The notes under the pieces: generated by a model | Database searches by the model: none | Told to the model about the DNA's origin: nothing | What the model saw: the letters and a program-made list of their open reading frames with translations, nothing else | NCBI GenBank assembly: GCA_938041275.1 | Contig: CALISH010000126.1 | Coordinates: 1 to 35,758, forward strand | Length of the DNA stretch: 35,758 nucleotides | Reading direction: 5' to 3' | Source of the DNA: an uncultured Solobacterium sp. | GTDB lineage: Bacteria; Bacillota_I; Bacilli_A; Erysipelotrichales; Erysipelotrichaceae | Part shown: positions 16,037 to 25,078 of the stretch, piece after piece | How positions within the stretch are numbered: the first letter of the stretch is position 1 | How the letters are laid out: each line of letters begins with the position of its first letter | Program-made: the position numbers and the translations under genes

Positions 16037-17147
16037 ATGGAACTGTATGAGATGAGACAAAGCGTTTCACAGTGCCAAGCAAAATTGGAGTCGCTTGGCC
16101 ACTCTCTTTGACTTGGAAGGAAAAGAGAAACGTTTAGCAGAAAACAATGCCTTAATGGCAGAAGCTGACTTCTGGAATGACCAGAAGAAAGCACAAAAAA
16201 TTATTCGTGAAAGTAATCAATTAAAAGCTTTAATTGAAACACACCATTCCTTAACGGATTCCTTTGCGGAATTAAGCGAAGGAATCAGTGAGTTATCATC
16301 TTCCTTTGATGAAGATATGAATGAACTCATTAGTGAAGAATATGTTGAGACAATGAAGAAGTTTGAAGAGTTTGAAATTCAAGTTCTATTGTCTGGGCCG
16401 TACGATGATCATAATGCCATTTTAGAAATTCACCCAGGTGCTGGTGGAACAGAAGCAATGGATTGGGCCGCAATGTTATATCGCATGTATATGCGTTGGG
16501 CTGAAAGAAAAGGATTCAAGATTGAACTAATGGATTACCAAGAAGGTGAAGAAGCAGGTATGAAATCCTGTTCTGTTCTTATCCGAGGTCCAATGGCGTA
16601 TGGTTACTTGAAAGCAGAAAGTGGTGTGCATCGCTTGGTTCGCATTTCACCATTTGACTCTAACGCAAGAAGACACACGTCTTTTGCATCAGTAGAAATC
16701 ATGCCAGAATTTGAGGATGATCTTGAAATTGAAATTGATGATAAAGATTTAGATATTATCACAATGCGAGCTTCAGGTGCTGGTGGTCAGCACATCAATA
16801 AGACAGACTCTGCTGTACGTATGACACATATTCCTAGTGGAATTACAGTGTTCTGCCAATCGCAGCGTTCACAGATTCAAAATCGTGAAGCGTGCTTGAA
16901 TATGTTGAAATCAAAGTTACTACAACTCAAAATTCGTGAGAATGAAGAGCGTGCGGCTTCGGTAAGAGGTGAAGTGAAGGCAAATGAATGGGGTTCTCAA
17001 ATCCGCTCCTATGTCTTTGCGCCATATACAATGGTAAAAGACTTGCGTACCGGTCATGAAGCAGGTAATGTACAAGTTGTCATGGATGGCGAAATTGATG
17101 GTTTCATTGATAGTTACTTACGTAGTATGATTAAAGCAGATGAATAA
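16037..17147 (+). CDS. prfB: Peptide chain release factor 2, read through a +1 programmed frameshift
   Basis: Translation starts at ATG 16037 (GGAGG two codons earlier) and runs 24 codons to CTT TGA C, with TGA at 16109-16111. A +1 slip at CTT resumes reading with GAC at 16110 and continues to 17147, giving about 369 residues. This is the classic RF2 autoregulatory frameshift: when RF2 is scarce, termination at UGA slows and the slip makes more RF2. The downstream part contains SPF (in VRISPFDS), which recognises UGA/UAA stops, and GGQ (in GAGGQHINKTDSAVR), which catalyses peptide release. The usual internal Shine-Dalgarno run (AGGGGG) is not present before CTT TGA. Confidence 0.93.
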
Positions 17148-18003
17148 AAAACTGCGCTATCAAATCACAGATAAACAAAACGGTCTTACAGTAAAGGCCG
17201 TTTTATCGTCTCTGGGTTTTAGTCGTCATGAGATTTCTCGCTTTAAATTCTCAGCATATCAGATGTATTTAAATAAGAGACCTGTAAAGGTTAATCAAGT
17301 TGTGCATACAGAAGATGTGCTAGTCATTCAAGAGATGAATCTAGAAACATATACACTTCATCCAAGAATAGTACGACCGGATATCTTGTATGAAGATGAA
17401 GATGTAGTGGTTGTGTATAAACCGGTAGGTACGCCATCTCATCCTAGTCATCATCACTTAACGGATGATATGGGAACACTTTTAAGAGATTATTACCAAG
17501 ATAAGCACTTTGTGATTCGTCCTATTGGACGATTAGATAAAGATGTATCAGGGATTATGATATACGCAAAGAATCAACTCTCAGCTGCAAGACTAACAGC
17601 ACAAAGGAAAGATGGAACACTTCAGAAGCACTACTACGCAATCGTTGAAGGACAACTAGAAGACAAAGATACACTATTATTTTCCTTGATGAAAGAAGAT
17701 AGCGAAATGGCACAATCTTTCAATCAAGGTGGAAAACAATGTGTGACAGAATATGAAGTTATCAAAAGATATCAAGCAGAGTGTCTTATCAGGGTACATT
17801 TACAAACGGGAAGAACACACCAGATACGTGCTGGTTTTGCGGGAATTGGTCATCCACTATGTGGGGATACACTGTATGGTGGTAGTACACAATGGATCAA
17901 GCGGCCAGCATTACACTGTGCCAATATTTCGTTTTTAAAACCATTTACCAAAAAGAAGATTATTGTAGAATCACCAATACCGGAAGATATGAAAAGAAAG
18001 TAG
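17140..18003 (+). CDS. RluA/RluD-family pseudouridine synthase
   Basis: The 287-residue protein has an S4-like N-terminal part (about residues 15-60, with a helix LGFSRHEISR), then the RluA catalytic domain: GRLDKDVSG with catalytic Asp133, VVYKPVGTPSHPS, and HQIRAGFAGIGHPLCGDTLYG. Such enzymes isomerise specific uridines in 23S rRNA or tRNA; the exact target is unknown. It overlaps the prfB stop by eight bases, so it is co-expressed with secA-prfB. The stop abuts that of the convergent nudC with no gap. Confidence 0.9.
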   Translation: MNKKLRYQITDKQNGLTVKAVLSSLGFSRHEISRFKFSAYQMYLNKRPVKVNQVVHTEDVLVIQEMNLETYTLHPRIVRPDILYEDEDVVVVYKPVGTPSHPSHHHLTDDMGTLLRDYYQDKHFVIRPIGRLDKDVSGIMIYAKNQLSAARLTAQRKDGTLQKHYYAIVEGQLEDKDTLLFSLMKEDSEMAQSFNQGGKQCVTEYEVIKRYQAECLIRVHLQTGRTHQIRAGFAGIGHPLCGDTLYGGSTQWIKRPALHCANISFLKPFTKKKIIVESPIPEDMKRK

Positions 18004-18016
18004 TTAGACTACTTTC
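17996..18016 (+). repeat. Palindrome spanning two convergent stop codons
   Basis: GAAAGTAG and CTACTTTC form an eight-bp perfect inverted repeat with a five-base loop. The last codons of both convergent genes lie in the stem. It may act as a short bidirectional end signal, but has no long T run. Confidence 0.5.
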
Positions 18017-18813
18017 CCTTGTTTGTAATATTGAATCATCTCAGTTGTAAGTGAGGCATTATCTAAACTGTTAATATCTTCATCACGATTAGCCCATCGT
18101 GCTACACGTAACTCATTTTCATCCATCTGGATAGGAGAATCACCATGTGCTTTACACCAAAATCCGAATAGTAATGTGGATGAGAAGGACCATGGTTGTG
18201 ATTTATAGTACTGAATATCAGTTACATCTAGACCGGTTTCTTCTTTTACTTCACGCTTTACGGTTTCTTCTATCGTTTCACCAATTTCACAAAAGCCGGC
18301 AACGAGTGCATAACTTTGATAGTGACCATGCGCATACTTCGTTACAAGAATCTGACCTTTATCGTTGGTAATACCAACAATAACAGCAGGGGAAATCTTA
18401 GGATATACGATATTTGAGCAATGTGGACAACGCATCGCTCTTTCTTTTTGATCAAAGTCCATTGGATGACCACACTTACCACAGTATTTATTATCTTGAA
18501 TCCAACGATACAACTGCCAAGCTGTAATCGCCGCAAAACCTAACATCTGATTTTCAAAGCTACGCAACGCACGGAAGGATACTTTAATATGATTAAGACT
18601 TGTTAAGTCAGCGAGGAAGAATTTGATATCATCGATAGAAAATAGATAATAACAACTACTTTCCTGGGAAATTTCATGATAGCGATAGAAATGATGTTCG
18701 TCTTTCATTAAAACTTGGTCTTCCTCGAAAGAGAAGATAATATCATTATCACCAGGCGTAACACCTGTTTGAAACGCATTCTTATAAACATGTGGGTAGA
18801 TATCTTGTATCAT
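18004..18813 (-). CDS. nudC: NADH/NAD+ diphosphatase NudC
   Basis: The 269-residue protein has the NudC layout: an N-terminal domain, a zinc ribbon with Cys111, Cys114, Cys129 and Cys132, the Nudix box from Gly173 (GFCEIGET... REVKEETG), and the SQPW signature at 205-208 that marks NADH pyrophosphatases. It cleaves NAD(H) to NMN(H) and AMP and may remove NAD caps from RNA. A GGAGG site precedes the ATG, and a good promoter lies upstream. It is convergent with the pseudouridine synthase, with abutting stops. Confidence 0.93.
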   Translation of the reverse strand: MIQDIYPHVYKNAFQTGVTPGDNDIIFSFEEDQVLMKDEHHFYRYHEISQESSCYYLFSIDDIKFFLADLTSLNHIKVSFRALRSFENQMLGFAAITAWQLYRWIQDNKYCGKCGHPMDFDQKERAMRCPHCSNIVYPKISPAVIVGITNDKGQILVTKYAHGHYQSYALVAGFCEIGETIEETVKREVKEETGLDVTDIQYYKSQPWSFSSTLLFGFWCKAHGDSPIQMDENELRVARWANRDEDINSLDNASLTTEMIQYYKQGKVV

Positions 18814-18863
18814 CTTATGACCTCCTGGAAATAAGAAATGGTCCTTATCGGACCAACAATAAT

Positions 18864-18892
18864 ATTATAGAACAAAAAATTTTTAATTGTAA
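18864..18892 (-). promoter_or_regulatory. Promoter for nudC
   Basis: On the minus strand TTACAA (18892-18887) and TATAAT (18869-18864) are separated by 17 bases. The transcript would start about 45 bases before the ATG. Confidence 0.75.
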
Positions 18893-19323
18893 GACTATTA
18901 AATTTAAAAGCGGATGCTATAGTAAAGGTGCAAAGAGAAGTACCCTAGAAGAAAGGATAAGGAGGTACAAGCTCATGAAGGAAGTGTTACTCAATTACAG
19001 TTTACGCTCCAACATTTAACATAGATCGTTAAATGAAATGTTTCTCAAGAAAAGTTGAGGACAGACCAATGGACAATTTAAAATAAAAATAGAATATAAA
19101 TAATCATTTGTGAAAAGCAAATTATTCTGAAATTCGTATTTCAGTAGCGAAGTATCGCAAAAATAATGCAGTAAATCTATAGCATCAAGAAAGGTCTCGC
19201 AAAAATAAACCGTTAGATTGAAACAGCAGGGTTTAATCGAGACCTTTTGTTATGTCTATGTGGGACAATGTTCATTTATAGTTCATAATATTTATCTGCA
19301 TTGCATTGTAATATGAATTATAA
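18893..19323 (+). other. Gene-poor interval with a 14-codon reading frame and a terminator
   Basis: No normal-sized gene is seen. A good ribosome site (AAGGAGG) sits nine bases before an ATG at 18975 that encodes only 14 residues (MKEVLLNYSLRSNI) and stops at 19017-19019. The stretch to 19189 has no further coding signal. A terminator follows. It could encode a tiny peptide, a small RNA, or be the remnant of a gene. Confidence 0.4.
19190..19249 (+). terminator. Hairpin terminator with nested stem
   Basis: AAAGGTCTCG pairs with CGAGACCTTT (ten pairs); inside it, TAAACC (19206-19211) pairs with GGTTTA (19230-19235). TTTTGTT follows. No conventional gene ends here, so it argues for a short transcript from the preceding interval. 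Confidence 0.7.
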
Positions 19324-19341
19324 ATGAAAGGAGTGAAATTA

Positions 19342-19611
19342 ATGGCAAATAAAGAAAATATGACACTGCGAATCGATCATGATATTAAAGCACAGGCAAC
19401 GAAGTTATTCAAATCTTTAGGGCTTGATATGAGTACTGCTACTGTAATTTTCTATCGACAAGCATTACAGCATCATGGACTACCATTTGATGTGAGAATC
19501 AAAGAGCCAAATATAGAGACATATGCGGCGATGGAAGATGCCACAAAGAAAAAAGATTTAAATGGTCCTTTCGATAGTGTTGAAGAACTAATGGAGTCAT
19601 TAGATAGCTAA
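19342..19611 (+). CDS. RelB/DinJ-type antitoxin, apparently without its toxin
   Basis: The 89-residue product has the RHH fold seen in RelB/DinJ antitoxins: MTLRIDHDIKAQATKLFKSLG followed by LDMSTATVIFYRQAL and a C-terminal tail with GLPFD, as in DinJ. Such proteins bind their own promoter and neutralise a YafQ/RelE-type toxin. No toxin gene follows: the next 200 bases have no ORF and contain a terminator. ATG 19342 is chosen over 19324 because AAAGGAG lies eight bases before it. Either an orphan regulator or half of a lost toxin-antitoxin pair. Confidence 0.82.
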   Translation: MANKENMTLRIDHDIKAQATKLFKSLGLDMSTATVIFYRQALQHHGLPFDVRIKEPNIETYAAMEDATKKKDLNGPFDSVEELMESLDS

Positions 19612-19722
19612 ATTGTTTTATATAAATAAACTACCAGAAGTAGTTTTAATAAGAAATAACTATATAAAATACATGCATGAATGAGAATAAGTATGTATGG
19701 TTATTTTTTTAAATAATATATT

Positions 19723-19765
19723 AAAAGCAGTACATTTAACCATTTTGGTGTTATGTGCTGCTTTT
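19723..19765 (+). terminator. Bidirectional terminator
   Basis: AAAAGCAGTACAT pairs with ATGTGCTGCTTTT (13 pairs with one wobble). It ends both the antitoxin transcript and, on the other strand, the ATPase-like gene ending at 19822. Confidence 0.85.
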
Positions 19766-19821
19766 AAAATACTATGATTGTATAGAAACTTATGTCATTG
19801 ATTCTGCACGAGCTTGTCTTT

Positions 19822-21954
19822 TCATTTATGCGATTGGAATAAGAATCGAATGACATAGATGGAAGTGATACATGGTAGGACTACTGGAAGTGGAATGGCG
19901 AAGAAGATTGGGGTAATAAAGCCAAATACTACGACAGCTAGTACATGGTATGCAATGATTGCAATCTGTTTAAATTGAATCTGTTCATTTAGTTTTGCGG
20001 ATGTCTGGATTGCAAAAACTAAATCACTTAAACGTTTACGCGTTAATATAATATCGTTATCTTCAGAATCTAAATTCTGACTAATGCCAAATTGAACATT
20101 CAAATCAGCGGTAGATGAGGAGATAGAGCCATCGGCATTAGCATACATACTGATAGAGTCATGCGAGCATGATTTTATCAGATTTTCTTTTTCGTTCATA
20201 TCTGCATTTGCATGAATGTTTTTGATGCCAAAATTATTTTGGATATATTGAACTTCTTCATTATTTCCACGTGCAAATAAATGTATATCTGTTAGTTCTT
20301 TGAGTGAATGAATTGCTTGTATACTATTTGGGACAATTGGCTTTTGCATAGCGATTAGACCTAGTACTTGGTCTTCGCCAATTAGGATGAATACTTTCTT
20401 TCCTTGCTGCGCAAGTTTATCAATCTCTTGGCTTGTGGAAGGGCTGATTATATCTGTGTAAGATAAATCATGAACATTACATAACTGATAGGTATTTTGA
20501 ATTGTATCGCTTTGATGTGCCTTTTGAAAATTTGTTAGAACACTTAGGTTTACAGAAGAAATCTTCTGTGATTTTAAGTAACGTGTAATCGCTCTAGAGT
20601 AACTGTCATGTCGTTTGTTGGATAGCGTATATGCAATATAACGCATGATATTTAAGTCTGTTTCATCAAGTGGAATAAAATCAGTTACTTCAGGTTTTGA
20701 AGCTATCAATATATCGTCTTGTTCGAGGAACAATGTTTCAGCTTTACCAGCTGTTTCAAGTGCATCTACATTACGGAATAGCACATGGTTTTTGGCAGCG
20801 TAGATTGCCTTTTCTAGTACTTCTTTTTCAGATGAGATTGTTAATGCATTCATTGCGACGGAAGCTAGTACTGCAATTGAAACACTAATCGCGATAGAGA
20901 AAGATTTACCAACTAAAATCCAGCCGAAGAATAAAATAATAGCTGCGATAATCGAATATAAGAATAAGTATTTAGAGAAGTTTTTAAATGGTGAATCAAA
21001 TGATTTATCATTCGCTGTTTCTTTCGCAAGTTTTGCGAATTGCAATAGGGTAGTCTTTTCGCCAATCTTCTCTACTTTGATCTGTAGAGAACCTTGTATA
21101 CAGCGTGTGCCTGCATATACATAGGAGCCTTCAGACTTTGTGATATTGGATTGGACTCCAGTTAACGTAGATTCGTCAACAGATGCGTAACCTTCTACAA
21201 CAATTCCATCACAAGGAATATTTTCATTTGGTCGAATAATTAGAATCTGATTCTTTTTGAGTTGTCTTGTTTCTTCGATTACTTCGCCGGTTTTATTGAA
21301 GACTGCTGTATTTTCTGGGATATATTGTTTGATGTTCAATGATGTTGTGGATGCTTGTTGCATATATTTTAGATACTTTGTTTTATAGATATCTGTACCA
21401 AGAATCATAATCATTGAAATCATAAATGGATACGCATTTACGGTATTTTGAATTGTGAGTAAGGTACCGTATAAGAAAGAAATACCAATCGCAATACTAC
21501 CGATGGTTGCGGATGATGGATTCTTCTTTTGAATCTCCTCTTTTGCATGCATGAATATGATGCGTCCTACATACAAGGAGTAAAAAGAGAATAGTAATCC
21601 AATCCAAGGCGTTATATGTAATATCCATAGTATTGTTAGTAGAATGACTTCGAACACAAAGACAAATAAGATACGATAATTTGGCTTTTTTGGATTTTTT
21701 GTGTCCTGTTGGATGAGGAAGTCTGAAGTTGGGATTTCGCGTGTATATGCATGATATCCACATGCTTTAATTTTTTCGATAATGATATCTGCAGTAATGA
21801 TAGTTGGATCATATTCTACAGTCACATTGCGGTCGCTTAAAGCAACCGTTACAGTAACGATTCCTTTTGTGTTGATTAAGTGTTGATAGATTGTATCAGC
21901 ACTTGCGTTTAAATACAGATTTGCGACCGAAAATGTTTGTTTCTTTGTTTCCAT
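19822..21954 (-). CDS. P1B-ATPase-like pseudoenzyme (metal P-type ATPase fold, catalytic motifs lost)
   Basis: The uninterrupted 710-residue frame follows a CopA-type heavy-metal P-type ATPase end to end. An N-terminal HMA-like domain (residues 7-72) has lost its CxxC. Membrane helices cluster at about 95-130, 150-190, 330-375 and 665-706. The actuator segment VDESTLTG (259-266) is present, but the TGE motif reads TGVQ. The helix that normally carries CPC reads LASVAMNAL (363-371). Where DKTGTLT should be, the sequence reads EQDDILI (411-417), still followed by the familiar KPEVTDF. The HP motif reads RHDS (448-451), TGDN reads ARGNN, and GDGIND reads ANADGS. It cannot form the aspartyl phosphate and so cannot pump by the normal cycle. 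It has an AGAGGA ribosome site. A regulatory, metal-binding or scaffold role is possible; so is early decay. Confidence 0.85.
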   Translation of the reverse strand: METKKQTFSVANLYLNASADTIYQHLINTKGIVTVTVALSDRNVTVEYDPTIITADIIIEKIKACGYHAYTREIPTSDFLIQQDTKNPKKPNYRILFVFVFEVILLTILWILHITPWIGLLFSFYSLYVGRIIFMHAKEEIQKKNPSSATIGSIAIGISFLYGTLLTIQNTVNAYPFMISMIMILGTDIYKTKYLKYMQQASTTSLNIKQYIPENTAVFNKTGEVIEETRQLKKNQILIIRPNENIPCDGIVVEGYASVDESTLTGVQSNITKSEGSYVYAGTRCIQGSLQIKVEKIGEKTTLLQFAKLAKETANDKSFDSPFKNFSKYLFLYSIIAAIILFFGWILVGKSFSIAISVSIAVLASVAMNALTISSEKEVLEKAIYAAKNHVLFRNVDALETAGKAETLFLEQDDILIASKPEVTDFIPLDETDLNIMRYIAYTLSNKRHDSYSRAITRYLKSQKISSVNLSVLTNFQKAHQSDTIQNTYQLCNVHDLSYTDIISPSTSQEIDKLAQQGKKVFILIGEDQVLGLIAMQKPIVPNSIQAIHSLKELTDIHLFARGNNEEVQYIQNNFGIKNIHANADMNEKENLIKSCSHDSISMYANADGSISSSTADLNVQFGISQNLDSEDNDIILTRKRLSDLVFAIQTSAKLNEQIQFKQIAIIAYHVLAVVVFGFITPIFFAIPLPVVLPCITSIYVIRFLFQSHK

Positions 21955-22016
21955 GGATATCCTCTGTTATATTTTACAAAATTATCATCAGAATAGGAAT
22001 GTAAATTCTGTGATAG

Positions 22017-22046
22017 ATAAAAGAAAACACATGGAATCCATGTGTT
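22017..22046 (-). terminator. Intrinsic terminator after the small membrane protein
   Basis: On the minus strand AACACATGG pairs with CCATGTGTT (three-base loop) and runs into TTTTCTTTT. It separates the small membrane protein gene from the ATPase-like gene. Confidence 0.85.
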
Positions 22047-22057
22047 CATGATACAAA

Positions 22058-22279
22058 TTATCTTCCGCGGAAACTGAAGACTACGATGATGGCACTGACT
22101 ACTAGTTGCACAATCGATCCTGGCAATACACCAAGCGTATCGTAAATGACAAGTAGAAAACGTGGTACTGCGAAACTGCTATTTAGATTTCCGGTTAAAT
22201 ATAGTGCTAGAAGCACAGCTGCGTATAGAAACCAAATTGTACCGAAGATGATACCAGCCCAATCTTTTTTCTTCTCCAT
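22058..22279 (-). CDS. Small two-helix membrane protein, unrecognised
   Basis: The 73-residue product has a charged N-terminus (MEKKKDW), a first hydrophobic segment (about residues 8-28), a loop with GNLNSSFAVPRF, and a second longer hydrophobic stretch (about 41-69) ending in Arg-Gly-Arg. A GGAGG site is well placed and a terminator follows, so it is a real single-gene unit. Family not recognised. It lies upstream of the ATPase-like gene on the same strand but is separated from it by the terminator; no partnership can be claimed. Confidence 0.7.
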   Translation of the reverse strand: MEKKKDWAGIIFGTIWFLYAAVLLALYLTGNLNSSFAVPRFLLVIYDTLGVLPGSIVQLVVSAIIVVFSFRGR

Positions 22280-22493
22280 AATTTTTGTTCCTCCGTAAAG
22301 AATTATACCATTCTTATCGCCTATAAAAACTAGTTTTTGTATATATTAACAATACAAGTGTTATTTCATATTTTGAATGAAAGGGTTATTTTATAATTTT
22401 GGTTAGTATTATCTAACAAAAAAGTATGGAATTGATGCGGATTTGTTTTTGTTTGGCAAATATTGAGTATAATTATAACGAGGTGATTAAATT

Positions 22494-24290
22494 ATGATAC
22501 AGGATAGAATCAAAAAGTTAAGAGCTTTGATGGCTGAGCGTAAGATTGATGTATATTATATTCCAAATGAGGATGACCATCTTTCTGACGAATATACAGC
22601 TGATTATTTTAAGTGTAAATCATACATGTCTGGTTTCAGTGGTGAAGCTGGATGCACAATTATCACAAAGGATTTCGCAGGTCTTTGGACGGATGGTAGA
22701 TTCTTTACACAGGCTGAAAATGAACTTCAGGGAACTGGTGTTACACTAATGAGACTGCGTCAAGAAGGTGTACCAAATCCAATCGACTTCTTGATTGCGA
22801 ATACACCAAAGAATGGTGTATTAGGTTTTGATGGTGCAGTGGTTTCTGCTAGAAATTACTTACATTTAACAGAAACTCTAAAAGAGAAGAATGCGAAGTT
22901 ATATACAACAGAAGACCTTGTTGGCATGGTTTGGGGTAAGGAAAGACCTACAATGCCAATGGAAGAATTATATGTACTTCCTAAGAAGTATACAGGAGAA
23001 GAGGCTTCTGAGAGAATTGCACGTACAAGAGAAGCGATGAAGGCTGCTAACTGTGATGTAATCTTATTAACAGCATTAGAAGATCCATGCTGGTTATTGA
23101 ATATTCGTGGTAATGATATTGCATGTACACCAGTTAGCTATGCATTCGCTGCAATCACAAATAAGAAACTCTACTATTATGTAGATGCAAAGAAGATCAA
23201 TGCGAAAGTTGCGAAGTACTTCAAGGATAATAAGGTAACAGTACGTCCTTATAATGCGTTAATGAAGGATTTACAGAAATTAGAAGGTAAGAAGATCTGG
23301 GCAGATATGGGACATCTCAATTCCAATCTGTATAAAGCATTAGTAGGTAATGAAATCTATGATGCGATTTCACCAGTTGCTTATTTCCGTGCAATCAAGA
23401 ATAAGACAGAAATTAAGAATACTCGTAACGCACACGTAAAGGATGCAGTTGCGATGGTGAAGTTTATCTATTGGGTAAAGAATACTGTTGGAAAAGGTAA
23501 GATGACTGAGGTAACTGCACAAGATCACTTATATGCATTACGTGCAGAACAGAAGGATTATATCGAACCATCTTTTGAAACAATCTGTGCATATCAAGAG
23601 AATGCCGCAATGATGCACTACACTGCAACAGAAGAAAAACATGCGGCAGTGAAGGCAAGAGGTTTCTTACTTGTTGACTCTGGTGGAACTTACAAGGATG
23701 GTACAACAGATATCACAAGAACAATTGCATTAGGTGATTTAACTGCAGAAGAAAAGAAGTTATATACAAAGGTATTAAAGGGACATCTTGATTTACTGCA
23801 TGCAAAGTTCTTGTATGGTACAACAGGTAATAACTTAGATATTCTTGCAAGAAATCCTTTATGGAATGATTGTATTGATTATCAATGTGGTACAGGTCAT
23901 GGAGTAGGTCATGTATTAGCGGTACATGAAGGTCCACATGGTATCCGTTGGGGTATGCCAGTAAATGGTAAGGCAGTTGTTCTCCAAGAAGGTATGGTTG
24001 TTACAGATGAACCAGGTGTATATCTACCACATAAGTTAGGTATCCGTATTGAAAATGAAATGATTGTTCAAAAGGAAGAAAAGAATTTCTATGGACAATT
24101 CTTATCCTTCGAAGATATTACATATGTACCATACGATCGTGATGCGATTGATACACAGTATCTCAGCGATGAAGAAATCGATTGGATCAATGCATATCAC
24201 AAGATGATTTGGGAAAAGATTGGACCACTTCTCAGTGGTAAAGAAAAGAGCTTCTTAAAGAAGGCAACTGGAAAGATTACGCGCGCATGA
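22494..24290 (+). CDS. pepP: Xaa-Pro aminopeptidase (M24B, aminopeptidase P type)
   Basis: The 598-residue protein has two creatinase-like N-terminal domains (about residues 5-135 and 160-310), then the pita-bread M24 metallopeptidase domain. The five metal ligands are visible: Asp395 and Asp406 (DSGG...TTDITRT), His469 (GTGHGVGH), Glu506 (TDEPGVY) and Glu520 (RIENEM). The three-domain length matches the long aminopeptidase P group that removes N-terminal residues before proline, a step in using proline-rich peptides. A GAGGTG site precedes the ATG. The stop overlaps the ATG of the exonuclease gene by four bases. Confidence 0.92.
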   Translation: MIQDRIKKLRALMAERKIDVYYIPNEDDHLSDEYTADYFKCKSYMSGFSGEAGCTIITKDFAGLWTDGRFFTQAENELQGTGVTLMRLRQEGVPNPIDFLIANTPKNGVLGFDGAVVSARNYLHLTETLKEKNAKLYTTEDLVGMVWGKERPTMPMEELYVLPKKYTGEEASERIARTREAMKAANCDVILLTALEDPCWLLNIRGNDIACTPVSYAFAAITNKKLYYYVDAKKINAKVAKYFKDNKVTVRPYNALMKDLQKLEGKKIWADMGHLNSNLYKALVGNEIYDAISPVAYFRAIKNKTEIKNTRNAHVKDAVAMVKFIYWVKNTVGKGKMTEVTAQDHLYALRAEQKDYIEPSFETICAYQENAAMMHYTATEEKHAAVKARGFLLVDSGGTYKDGTTDITRTIALGDLTAEEKKLYTKVLKGHLDLLHAKFLYGTTGNNLDILARNPLWNDCIDYQCGTGHGVGHVLAVHEGPHGIRWGMPVNGKAVVLQEGMVVTDEPGVYLPHKLGIRIENEMIVQKEEKNFYGQFLSFEDITYVPYDRDAIDTQYLSDEEIDWINAYHKMIWEKIGPLLSGKEKSFLKKATGKITRA

Positions 24291-25042
24291 AATTTATCTC
24301 TTGGAATGTAAACGGCTTAAGAGCCGCAATGAAGAAGGGTTTTGCGGGCTTCTTCCGTGAACAGGACGCAGATTTCTTTGCATTACAGGAAACGAAGATG
24401 CAGCCGGATCAACTTGAAGATGCGATGAAGTTCGAAGGTTACCATATGTATATGAACAGTGCAGAAAGAAAAGGATATTCTGGAACACTAATCTATACAA
24501 AACATGAACCACTCAGTGTAACTTATGAAATCGAAGGTGATGACACCAAAGAAGGTAGAGTCATTACCCTTGAATACCCAGATTTCTATTTCGTATGTGC
24601 ATACGTACCAAATTCTAAAGATGGATTATTACGTCTACCATATCGCATTGAATGGGAAGAAATGTTACGCAAGCATCTAATGGAATTAGATAAAAAGAAA
24701 TCGGTTATTTATACAGGTGACTTAAATGTAGCGCATGAAGAAATCGACTTGAAGAATCCAGCAACAAACCATAAGAATCCTGGTTTCTCAGATGAAGAAC
24801 GTGCAGCGATGACCAAACTATTAGGATCGGGTTTTAGTGATACATTTAGAGAACTCTATCCAGATACACAGAAGTTTTCTTGGTGGAGTTATCGTATGAA
24901 AGCACGTGAAAGAAATGTTGGTTGGCGGATTGACTACTTCTTGGTGAGTCAGCGTCTACTAGCGAATGTACAAGATGCATTGATATTTGATGAGACAGAA
25001 GGTTCCGACCACTGTCCAGTTGGATTAAATATCAATCTGTAA
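24287..25042 (+). CDS. xth: Exodeoxyribonuclease III / AP endonuclease
   Basis: The 251-residue protein matches the ExoIII/APE1 group: MKFISWNVNG (Asn7), LQETK (Glu35), GDLNVAHEEID, the conserved WWSYR, WRIDYF, and the terminal SDHCPVGL with the catalytic Asp-His. It cuts DNA at abasic sites and degrades 3' ends during base-excision repair. The ATG overlaps the pepP stop (ATGA) and relies on translational coupling. pepV follows 36 bases downstream with its own strong ribosome site. Confidence 0.95.
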   Translation: MKFISWNVNGLRAAMKKGFAGFFREQDADFFALQETKMQPDQLEDAMKFEGYHMYMNSAERKGYSGTLIYTKHEPLSVTYEIEGDDTKEGRVITLEYPDFYFVCAYVPNSKDGLLRLPYRIEWEEMLRKHLMELDKKKSVIYTGDLNVAHEEIDLKNPATNHKNPGFSDEERAAMTKLLGSGFSDTFRELYPDTQKFSWWSYRMKARERNVGWRIDYFLVSQRLLANVQDALIFDETEGSDHCPVGLNINL

Positions 25043-25078
25043 TAAAATAGTACATATTAGAATTACGGAGGTGGAATC

